In this document: piece by piece, positions 9,085 to 16,494 of the stretch
Layout: the number at the start of each line of letters is the position of its first letter
How positions within the stretch are numbered: the first letter of the stretch is position 1
Assembly: GCA_003797895.1 (NCBI GenBank)
Contig: RKQB01000002.1
Coordinates: 62,001-126,000 of the forward strand
Direction: 5' to 3'
Length of the DNA stretch: 64,000 nucleotides
Source: Cyclobacteriaceae bacterium YHN15
GTDB taxonomy: Bacteria > Bacteroidota > Bacteroidia > Cytophagales > Cyclobacteriaceae
The notes under the pieces: model-generated
Database searches by the model: none
Told to the model about the DNA's origin: nothing
What the model saw: only the letters and a program-made list of their open reading frames with translations
Program-made: the position numbers and the translations under genes

Positions 9085-10077
9085 ATGGCCAGCATACGGG
9101 AGAACCTTAGAAGGGTTGGGATGAATAATTTTTTCTTTCTTTTGATAGCCATGATTCTTTTGGCTAAGCTTTTTCCATTTTGGGGGACAGAGAATAGTCC
9201 TCTGCCTCTAAAAACCATTACCGGTGCCGGCATATCTTTTATTTTCTTTTTCTATGGTGTTAAGTTAAGTCCTCAAAAACTGAAAGAAGGCTTGTCAAAC
9301 TGGAAGTTACATCTGGTGGTACAGTCTACTACTTTTCTCGTATTCCCTTTGGTGGTCCTTTTTTTCTATGCCTTTTTTGGGGAAGAAGGCAGCTATCTCT
9401 GGCTGGGGACTTTTTATTTGGCAGCATTACCATCAACTGTATCTTCTTCAGTAGTGATGGTTTCCATAGCAGGAGGAAATCTGCCTGCAGCCATCTTCAA
9501 TGCCAGTATTTCCAGCATGGTGGGAATTTTCATAACTCCCTTGTGGATGGATGTTATGCTTCCGGAAAATGCTGTTTCATTTGATCTTACAGATACTTTT
9601 ATAAAACTCAGTTTACAGGTTCTATTCCCCGTAATTATCGGCCTTTTACTGCATGCAAGATTAATTGGATTTGTAAACAGACACCAAAAAGCCCTTAAAA
9701 ATTTTGACCAGGGGATTATTCTTTTGATAGTCTTTACTGCTTTTGCGGAATCCTTTGCTGAGGATATGTTTGCAGGTCATAGCTCAGGGGAATTGATCGG
9801 TTTGGGTGCCTTGATGTTGGTCTTTTTTGGGTTGATGTTGGCTTTGATGTACTATATTTCCAAAGGATTGAAATTTTCCAGGGCAGATACCATTACTGTT
9901 ATGTTCTGTGGCAGTAAAAAATCCTTGGTACAGGGAGCAGTTATGGGTAGGGTAATGTTTCCGGATCCTGTAATTTTTGGGATAATCCTTTTGCCTTTGA
10001 TGATTTACCATGCTTTACAGCTGATGGCGGGGTCAGCATTGGCGCAGAGGATGGGAGAAAAGGCGGGGAAGTTATAA
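9085..10077 (+). CDS. SBF-like bile acid:sodium symporter family transporter
   Basis: This 330-residue inner-membrane protein has about nine to ten hydrophobic segments. The stretches ALPSTVSSSVVMVSIAGGN (about residues 114-132) and FCGSKKSLVQGAVMGRVMF (about residues 273-291) match the two crossover regions of the SBF-like (YfeH-type) branch of the bile acid:sodium symporter family. These carriers import organic anions with sodium, but substrates in this branch are largely undefined. The gene begins 2 bp after the RNA methyltransferase stop and is followed by a hairpin repeat before a convergent regulator gene. Confidence 0.87.
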   Translation: MASIRENLRRVGMNNFFFLLIAMILLAKLFPFWGTENSPLPLKTITGAGISFIFFFYGVKLSPQKLKEGLSNWKLHLVVQSTTFLVFPLVVLFFYAFFGEEGSYLWLGTFYLAALPSTVSSSVVMVSIAGGNLPAAIFNASISSMVGIFITPLWMDVMLPENAVSFDLTDTFIKLSLQVLFPVIIGLLLHARLIGFVNRHQKALKNFDQGIILLIVFTAFAESFAEDMFAGHSSGELIGLGALMLVFFGLMLALMYYISKGLKFSRADTITVMFCGSKKSLVQGAVMGRVMFPDPVIFGIILLPLMIYHALQLMAGSALAQRMGEKAGKL

Positions 10078-10119
10078 ATTAACATTTACCAATTAACAAA
10101 ATCCAAAACTCAAATTCCA

Positions 10120-10144
10120 AACCTGCCCGATGGTCAGGCGGGTT
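10120..10144. repeat. REP-like GC-rich hairpin between convergent genes
   Basis: AACCTGCCCGA (10120-10130) and TCAGGCGGGTT (10134-10144) pair with one G-T and one mismatched position around a TGG loop. It is GC-rich in an AT-rich spacer, sits between convergent genes, and may act as a bidirectional terminator or be a dispersed extragenic element. The text before it (AAAACTCAAATTCCAAA) looks low-complexity and non-coding. Confidence 0.5.
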
Positions 10145-10171
10145 CAAAAACTAAAATCTAAAAACCAGGCC

Positions 10172-10855
10172 TCAGGAAACAGTAAAATAATAGCCTATGC
10201 CTTTGATGGTAATGATCTGTATATTTGGATCGGCTTTTAGATAATCCCGCAACTTGGTAATGTAAACATCCAGGTTTCGGGAATTGAAATAACTGTCATC
10301 TCCCCAGAAGGCGAAAAGAATATCCTTTCTTTCTGTAGTCTTGTTTATGTTTTCCAATAGCAAACCTAAAATTCCATTCTCTTTATGGGAAAGCCGTTTG
10401 ATTTCCCCATTTGGACTTTGAAGTTCAAAGCGTGAAGGATATAAAACATATTTCCCAAAGACTATTTCCTGCCTCCCCTGTATTTTTTGACTTTTGGTCA
10501 AAGTCAGTAGATTTTCTATCCTAACTATCAGTTCTTCCAAACTGAAAGGTTTCTTGAGATAGTCATTGCCTCCGGTTTGGAATCCTTTGACCACATCTTC
10601 CACCTGACTTTTAGCGGTTAGAAAAATAATCGGAATAAGGGGTGATAATTTCCTGATTTCCTTTGCCAAGGAATAGCCATCCATTTTGGGCAACATGATA
10701 TCCAATACACAAATGTCCGGCTCAGTTTGACGGAACAAGTTTAAAGCAGATAAACCATCCTCTGACATCATTATTTCATAATTTCTGCTCTGAAGACTTT
10801 CTTTGACAATTTTTCCCAAGGCAGGTTCATCCTCAACATACAAAATTTTGGTCAT
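10172..10855 (-). CDS. OmpR/PhoB-type response regulator
   Basis: The 227-residue product has a receiver domain (residues 3-118) with acidic pocket Glu8/Asp9, phospho-acceptor Asp52 in VLDIMLPKMDG, Thr80 and Lys102. A winged-helix DNA-binding domain follows (about 130-225), ending with the family-typical LRDYLKADPN and IKGIGYYF stretches. Its start overlaps the stop of the histidine kinase gene by 4 bp (ATGA), so the two are co-translated. The likely target is the divergent GLPGLI-family gene and the receptor after it, whose upstream spacer carries three TTAACCT repeats. Confidence 0.93.
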   Translation of the reverse strand: MTKILYVEDEPALGKIVKESLQSRNYEIMMSEDGLSALNLFRQTEPDICVLDIMLPKMDGYSLAKEIRKLSPLIPIIFLTAKSQVEDVVKGFQTGGNDYLKKPFSLEELIVRIENLLTLTKSQKIQGRQEIVFGKYVLYPSRFELQSPNGEIKRLSHKENGILGLLLENINKTTERKDILFAFWGDDSYFNSRNLDVYITKLRDYLKADPNIQIITIKGIGYYFTVS

Positions 10856-12303
10856 GCTTTCTGGAATTGGACGGTGAATGAAGAACCCTTGCCAACATGG
10901 GATTCCAGCAAAATTTTTCCATGATGGGCCTGGACTATAGTTGCGACCTGTGCGAGTCCAAGTCCATATCCCTTTACATCATGAAGATCCTGCTGTGGGA
11001 CCCGTATAAATTTCTCAAAAATTTCTTTTTGATATGCCTCAGGAATGCCTACTCCTTTATCCTTTATCGTGATACTGATTTTATTTTCTTTTTCTTTCAA
11101 GCTGATTTCAATGTTTTTTTCATCCTTACTGTACTTTACCGCATTATCCAGCAGATTGAAAATTACCAAACCAAGTTGCTCCGTATCTCCTTTCAATTTA
11201 AAGTCATTGCCCTCTTTGAGGTAGCGGAAAATAAAACCCTGAGATTCCAAAATAGGCTTAAATGATTGGATTTTTTCCTCCAACAGGAAATCCATCTCTA
11301 AAAATTCAAAGCTTAATTTTGTTTCTTTTTCAAGTACACTGGACTTTAAAATGTTATCTGCCATGGCGGTCAATCTTTTCAGTTCATTCTTGGCAATCTG
11401 AATATATTCTTTCCTTAATTCCGCTTTATCATTGGCTCCAAAGTTTTCCAATGATTCCAACACAATTGCTACTGTGGAAACAGGTGTTTTGAGCTCATGT
11501 GTGATATTGCTTATAATGTCATTTTTCAATAAGTTGAGCCTTTGCTGCTTGAGCATGTTTCTGTACATGGCCAACATGGACCAGGAAATCAAAAGGATTA
11601 CCAACAAGGCAAATAAAAAGGGAAGTAACATTTTTTGTAAAAGAAATCCCTGATAGGACTCAATGTAACCGATGATCCTAGTACCAAACGGAATTCTGAT
11701 TTCTTCCAGGGATATTGCCCCTTTTGGTACCGTACCAGAACCTTGATCTAATTCAAACCTTTGTACTTCTGCCCTTAAAGGATAGTTGTTCGATGCCAGA
11801 ACCTCATTGAATTTTTTTGCGATCTGCTCTGCATCAAGGGATTGTCCGTCCATACTAAATGTGAACCTGTTTTCCCACTTAAGACTGTCAATACCCTGGA
11901 TAATTGGCCTGAAAATACCTTTTATGGAATCTCCCAAAAATTCATCACCTGCTGTAAAAACCAATATTTTCCGATCTTTCTCTGCGGAAGAATCTCCTTT
12001 GACTTCCTCTCGATTTATTTCAATACGCACTGACCTTAAGGTATCCTTATAGTTTAATTTATTGAAATGCTTCTTCATGAAAACAGTGTCCGGAATACCG
12101 GGAACAAATACAGGTTTTAATTCTTTTAAAACCAAAGAGTCCAACATTCCGGTTACCGTTGTTGCAAATAGAAGCCTGGTTTCCTGTGTAAGGCTGTTTT
12201 TATAATCCTTATATACAGAAGACAACCAAAAAAACTGTACCAGGAACAGAACCAATATACTTCCGGTCATCAGTATGAAATACAGTTTATTTTTATTTCG
12301 CAT
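10852..12303 (-). CDS. Membrane sensor histidine kinase
   Basis: I choose ATG 12303 (483 residues); a start 14 codons upstream at 12345 is possible but would put a cysteine-rich, non-signal-like leader before the first membrane segment. Transmembrane segments lie at about residues 7-27 and 222-244 and bracket a periplasmic sensor domain without an obvious named fold. The dimerisation/phospho-acceptor motif NITHELKTP has its His at residue 269. The ATPase domain shows an N box (NLLDNAVKYS), DKGVGIP and GYGLGLAQV. The product phosphorylates the regulator encoded immediately downstream. The signal sensed is unknown. Confidence 0.92.
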   Translation of the reverse strand: MRNKNKLYFILMTGSILVLFLVQFFWLSSVYKDYKNSLTQETRLLFATTVTGMLDSLVLKELKPVFVPGIPDTVFMKKHFNKLNYKDTLRSVRIEINREEVKGDSSAEKDRKILVFTAGDEFLGDSIKGIFRPIIQGIDSLKWENRFTFSMDGQSLDAEQIAKKFNEVLASNNYPLRAEVQRFELDQGSGTVPKGAISLEEIRIPFGTRIIGYIESYQGFLLQKMLLPFLFALLVILLISWSMLAMYRNMLKQQRLNLLKNDIISNITHELKTPVSTVAIVLESLENFGANDKAELRKEYIQIAKNELKRLTAMADNILKSSVLEKETKLSFEFLEMDFLLEEKIQSFKPILESQGFIFRYLKEGNDFKLKGDTEQLGLVIFNLLDNAVKYSKDEKNIEISLKEKENKISITIKDKGVGIPEAYQKEIFEKFIRVPQQDLHDVKGYGLGLAQVATIVQAHHGKILLESHVGKGSSFTVQFQKA

Positions 12304-12344
12304 ACAACAAATATATTTTGTTTTTACAGGCTTTGAGCAAAACA

Positions 12345-12382
12345 TTAACCTTAATTAACCTTGTTTTCAGGTTTCTTAACCT
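12345..12382 (+). promoter_or_regulatory. Three TTAACCT direct repeats, probable response-regulator binding sites
   Basis: TTAACCT occurs at 12345-12351, 12355-12361 and 12376-12382, so the copies are spaced 10 and 21 bp apart and lie on one face of the helix. OmpR-family regulators typically bind direct repeats with such spacing, and the adjacent genes encode exactly such a regulator. The repeats lie between the histidine kinase start and a TACCTTTG box. That the adjacent regulator binds here is inference. Confidence 0.6.
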
Positions 12383-12402
12383 GCTTTGAAGATTTACCCG
12401 CC

Positions 12403-12410
12403 TACCTTTG
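12403..12410 (+). promoter_or_regulatory. Bacteroidota-type -7 box upstream of the GLPGLI gene
   Basis: TACCTTTG is a full match to the TAnnTTTG -7 element. Transcription would start about 15 bp before the ATG at 12432. No good TTG/TTTG -33 box is found at the usual 19-bp spacing, which would suit an activator-dependent promoter given the TTAACCT repeats just upstream. Confidence 0.45.
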
Positions 12411-12431
12411 GTCCAACAAAATTTATTAATC

Positions 12432-13175
12432 ATGAGAAAATACCTTTTAGCTATGTTTGTTTGTGCCTCTTTGGCTTTTATTTCAGAGAAAATTGAGCAA
12501 GGAGTGATCACTTACTCTACCAAAGTCAATATGCACAAACGACTTCCTGCTGATCAGGAAGACATGAAGAAAATGATTCCTGAATTTTCTACCACCCAAA
12601 GCCAATTGTTTTTTAATGAAACAGAAAGTCTCTTTAAACCGGTTCCACCAGATGAAAATCCTTTTGAACAGGGACCGGGAATTGATGGGCCTAGGGTCAT
12701 GCGTATGGTGCTTCAGAATGAAACCTATCTTGATCGGGAAGAGGATTTGATTACCCAGTTGAAGGAATTCATGGGCAAGAAGTATATCATTAAAAAGGAA
12801 AGCAGGCGTTTGCCATGGAAACTTGGGGATGAATCCAAAGAAATTCAGGGATATCTCTGTAGGAATGCATTTTTTACCGATGAAAATGAAAGGGAAATTA
12901 TGGCTTGGTATACCGAAGAAATCAGGATTCCTATCGGGCCTGAAACATATCATGGTCTGCCGGGACTTATTCTTGAAGTAGCCATTAATACAGATGATAT
13001 GATCATTTCTGCTGATAAATTTGACTTCCGGGCTTTGAAAAAGAATGAGCTTAAATTACCTAAAGGAGGCCAGGAAATGAGTGATGAGGATTACAGGGCC
13101 ATGGTGCAAGAGCAAATGGAGAAAATGGGAGCCCAAGGAGGACAGGGAGGATTTAGAATGATGATAAGGAATTAG
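12432..13175 (+). CDS. GLPGLI family protein
   Basis: I start this gene at ATG 12432 (247 residues), since the upstream in-frame residues would precede a clear signal peptide (residues 1 to about 17). The family signature is present as YHGLPGLILEV near residues 174-184. GLPGLI proteins are exported Bacteroidota proteins of unknown function, often encoded next to a TonB-dependent-type outer-membrane protein, as here. The C-terminus is rich in Met, Gln and Gly (MVQEQMEKMGAQGGQGG). The gene is divergent from the two-component system, and a regulatory link is likely. The product probably works in the periplasm. Confidence 0.85.
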   Translation: MRKYLLAMFVCASLAFISEKIEQGVITYSTKVNMHKRLPADQEDMKKMIPEFSTTQSQLFFNETESLFKPVPPDENPFEQGPGIDGPRVMRMVLQNETYLDREEDLITQLKEFMGKKYIIKKESRRLPWKLGDESKEIQGYLCRNAFFTDENEREIMAWYTEEIRIPIGPETYHGLPGLILEVAINTDDMIISADKFDFRALKKNELKLPKGGQEMSDEDYRAMVQEQMEKMGAQGGQGGFRMMIRN

Positions 13176-13418
13176 AGGCGTTGAGAGGCGAGAAACGGGA
13201 AACGAGAATCAAGAAACAAGAACCAAAAAACAAATCCCGCCACAAGTATCGGGGAGCCAAGGGCCTAGACACAAAGCTTGTCCCAAGTCGGGGAGTGGAT
13301 CGCGTGGTACTAAGTACAATGCACCCGGATCTTGGAATTTAATTATTGGTAATCTTAAATGGATACGTCAGTGGCTTTTTTTAAACCTTAAATTTTCAAC
13401 TCACATCGCAAATAATAC
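13176..13418. other. Spacer with purine-rich simple repeats
   Basis: The first third (about 13181-13236) is built of variations of GAGAAACGAGAATCAAG/AAACAAGAACC. The middle (13237-13335) is locally GC-rich with no open frame worth calling. A TTAAACCT stretch at 13381-13388, related to the TTAACCT repeats upstream of the previous gene, lies 31 bp before the next start. Confidence 0.45.
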
Positions 13419-16235
13419 ATGAAGCCAACTATTACCACAATTCTTTATATAAGCATAATTCTTTCCTCCTTTGCGCAGTCTAATAGATGGTCGGTCACGG
13501 GAATTATTCAGGATGAAAAAGGAAACGGGATGCCTTCAGCTACCATTACACTCCTTCATCCGGTTGATTCCACTTTGGTAACTTTTGGTGTAACCAGCTC
13601 AAGTGGAGGTTTTGAAATCAAAAACCTGCGGGATGAGGTCCTTTTATTACAGGTGTCTTTTTTGGGGTTTGAAACATTTCATCAAAATATTTCAAGACCA
13701 AATGAAAGCAATTCATTTGCTCTGGGAGTAGTCACCCTAAAAGAAGCCACAGCAGATTTGGACGAAATTACTGTTGAAGCTGTGGCACCGGTTACCATCA
13801 AAAAAGATACGATTGAATTTAATGCAGATTCCTTCAAAACACTTCCCAATGCAAATGTGGAAGAGCTATTGAAACGACTGCCCGGTGTGGAAGTGGACAG
13901 TGAGGGGAATATTAAGGCTCAAGGACAAACTGTAAGAAGAATAATGGTGGATGGAAAAGAGTTTTTCGGAAATGATCCCAGGTTGGCTTCAAAAAACCTG
14001 TTGGCAGAAGCCATTGACAAGGTTCAGGTTTATGATAGAAGATCGGACCAATCCCGGTTTACAGGTATCGATGATGGACAAAGGGAAAAAACCATCAACC
14101 TTGAACTCAAAGAAAGTCATAAGAAAGGATATTTCGGAAACTTGATTGGAGGGGCAGGGACAGAAAACCGATATAGCCTTAGGGGAAATGTCAATAAGTT
14201 TTCTGAAAAACAGCAGCTTTCCTTTTTGGGAATGTCGAATAATACTAATGAACAAGGGTTTTCTATTGATGATTACATTAATTTCAATGGGGGAATACAG
14301 AGTTTTATGTCAGGAGGAGGGGGACAAGTACGTATTACCATTGGTGGAGCAGGGAATCAGAGCAGCATTCCTTTGAACAATGGACAGCGGGTCAATGGCA
14401 TCATGAATAGTCATGCATTTGGCACAAACCTGAATAGGGATTTCAACAAAAAGACCCAAATGAAGAGCAGTTATTTTTTCAATATGATTGACCATCAGAT
14501 TACCCAAAATACCGACAGATTGAATTTTTTTCCATCAGGCGATTTCAATTTCAATGAAATGAGCAAGCAGGATAATCTCAATGCCAACCACAGACTCAAT
14601 TTGATCATCGATCACAAAATTGATACCCTAAACTCATTTCGATCAACCACCACCGCCAATTTCACCCATACAGATAGGGTTTCAAGCAGTACCACGAGCA
14701 ATACTGACCTGGAAGGAAATCAACTCAACCGGGGAGAAAGGGCCAATGTGAATGCAGGGGACAGTTATCAGATGAATACTGAGTTTCTGTTGAGACATAG
14801 GTTTCTAAAACCCGGCAGGTCATGGTCAGCCAATCTGAATTTTGGGTTCAATCAAAGTGATTATGAAGGCAGTCTTTATGCTGAAAATGAGTTTTTTGGT
14901 ATCAATCCTGAATTGGAAACAATCAGACAACAAAACTCCCAGTTTAACTCCTCCTTCAATTACGGTGCAAACATTTCCTATACAGAACCTTTAGGGGGAA
15001 GAAAATACCTCGAACTTGTATATAATTTCAGACAGAACCACAACAGGGTGGACAGACAGGTTTTCGATTGGGAAGGAGAAAGCCTGATTTTCAATGAAAA
15101 ATTGAGCAATAGGTTCAACAGTTTGTACACCTACCACAGACCTGGGGCGAACATCAGTTACAATGCAGGAAAATACAACCTTGTGGCAGGAGTTGCACTT
15201 CAGGCAACAAGGTTGAATGGGGAATTACTGCTTTTTGATGAAATGATTCAAACCAGGTTTGAGAATCTCCTACCAAGCTTGAGGATTAATTATAGTTTTT
15301 CCAACACAAAAAACCTGGGATTCAATTACATGACTTCTGTCACCGAACCAACTATTGAACAATTACAACCGGTCATCAACAACGCGGATCCTTTGAACAT
15401 TTATGTGGGAAATCCCGAACTTCGGCCTGCCTTTCTGCATAATTGGGGAATCAATTACAATAGCTTCGATATTGGCCGATTCATCAGTCTTTTTGCCAAT
15501 GCCAATATCAATTACACCCAAAATGCCATTGTGAACGCACAAAGTATTGATGAAAGACAGGTTCGGACCATCACCCCGGTCAATGTAAAAGAAAGCATCA
15601 TGGCCATTGGAAATATCAATTTTGGATTTCCTATCAAGCCACTAAACAGCAGGCTTAATTTTGGGCCAAACCTTATGTTTAACCAAGGGCTCAATCTCAT
15701 CAATGATGTTGAAGATGTGATTAAAATTTCAGACTTGGGAGGAAATGTAAGGTATGATTACAATTGGAAAGAGTATTTGAATATTGGCTTGTCAGCTAAT
15801 CTAAGCAGACAGCGTACGGCTTATGATTTTAATCCCCAGCAAAACCAACTTTTCTTCAATCAAAGTTATAATTCGGAACTCAATATCAATTTACTGAAAA
15901 ATTATACTTTGGGTGGTTCCTTCAATTACTTGGTTTATAGAAGTGAAACCACGGATTTTGATGAATCCATTCCCTTACTGAACTTGTATATCAGCCGCTT
16001 TGTCCTTAAAAGCAGGAAGGGAGAAATCAAGCTGTCCGGTCAGAATTTATTAGATCAGAATGTGGGGGTTTCTCAAAGGGCTGATGTCAATTTTATAGAG
16101 CAAACAGTTACCAATAACCTGGGTAAATTTATCTTACTGAGTTTTACCTATAAACTCAGCAATAATCTGAATTCTATGAATAATATGGGTAGGCCGGGTG
16201 GGGGAGGAATACGGATGTTCAGGATGGGAGGATGA
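13419..16235 (+). CDS. TonB-dependent-receptor-like outer membrane beta-barrel protein
   Basis: The 938-residue product has a signal peptide (residues 1 to about 20), a carboxypeptidase-regulatory-like beta-sandwich (about 24-105: GIIQDEKGNGMPSATITLL), a plug-like domain (about 125-225: LPGVEVDSEGNIKAQGQ, VMVDGKEFFGNDPR-type text) and a long beta-barrel related to the outer-membrane barrel family common in Bacteroidota. It ends in a Gly/Met-rich tail rather than a terminal aromatic residue. It follows the GLPGLI gene after 243 bp and is the probable partner of that protein. The imported or exported ligand is unknown. Confidence 0.87.
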   Translation: MKPTITTILYISIILSSFAQSNRWSVTGIIQDEKGNGMPSATITLLHPVDSTLVTFGVTSSSGGFEIKNLRDEVLLLQVSFLGFETFHQNISRPNESNSFALGVVTLKEATADLDEITVEAVAPVTIKKDTIEFNADSFKTLPNANVEELLKRLPGVEVDSEGNIKAQGQTVRRIMVDGKEFFGNDPRLASKNLLAEAIDKVQVYDRRSDQSRFTGIDDGQREKTINLELKESHKKGYFGNLIGGAGTENRYSLRGNVNKFSEKQQLSFLGMSNNTNEQGFSIDDYINFNGGIQSFMSGGGGQVRITIGGAGNQSSIPLNNGQRVNGIMNSHAFGTNLNRDFNKKTQMKSSYFFNMIDHQITQNTDRLNFFPSGDFNFNEMSKQDNLNANHRLNLIIDHKIDTLNSFRSTTTANFTHTDRVSSSTTSNTDLEGNQLNRGERANVNAGDSYQMNTEFLLRHRFLKPGRSWSANLNFGFNQSDYEGSLYAENEFFGINPELETIRQQNSQFNSSFNYGANISYTEPLGGRKYLELVYNFRQNHNRVDRQVFDWEGESLIFNEKLSNRFNSLYTYHRPGANISYNAGKYNLVAGVALQATRLNGELLLFDEMIQTRFENLLPSLRINYSFSNTKNLGFNYMTSVTEPTIEQLQPVINNADPLNIYVGNPELRPAFLHNWGINYNSFDIGRFISLFANANINYTQNAIVNAQSIDERQVRTITPVNVKESIMAIGNINFGFPIKPLNSRLNFGPNLMFNQGLNLINDVEDVIKISDLGGNVRYDYNWKEYLNIGLSANLSRQRTAYDFNPQQNQLFFNQSYNSELNINLLKNYTLGGSFNYLVYRSETTDFDESIPLLNLYISRFVLKSRKGEIKLSGQNLLDQNVGVSQRADVNFIEQTVTNNLGKFILLSFTYKLSNNLNSMNNMGRPGGGGIRMFRMGG

Positions 16236-16376
16236 TTGAGAAGAAATGCTCTTGGAGTTAAACTTTTTCATTGTTAGAATCTGATTAAAAAAATCTTAAA
16301 ATATATTTCTCATGTGCTACTATTCAATTCCTATTTGAATATAAACAAAACTATTAGTTTTCATAATTTACCAAGG

Positions 16377-16407
16377 AAAAAGGCGATGATTTCTTCACCG
16401 CCTTTTT
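16377..16407. terminator. Bidirectional hairpin terminator
   Basis: AAAAAGGCG (16377-16385) pairs perfectly with CGCCTTTTT (16399-16407); the inner TGA/TCA can extend the stem past one mismatch. The arms provide a T run on each strand, so the element can end both the receptor gene from the left and the serine-synthesis gene from the right. Confidence 0.8.
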
Positions 16408-16494
16408 ATGGGATTATCAGTAGAATTTTTAATGCATATTTAGGGTTAAAGCTCCAAAAAACATCTAACAGGACAGTAAGAGTATTGTTAAATA

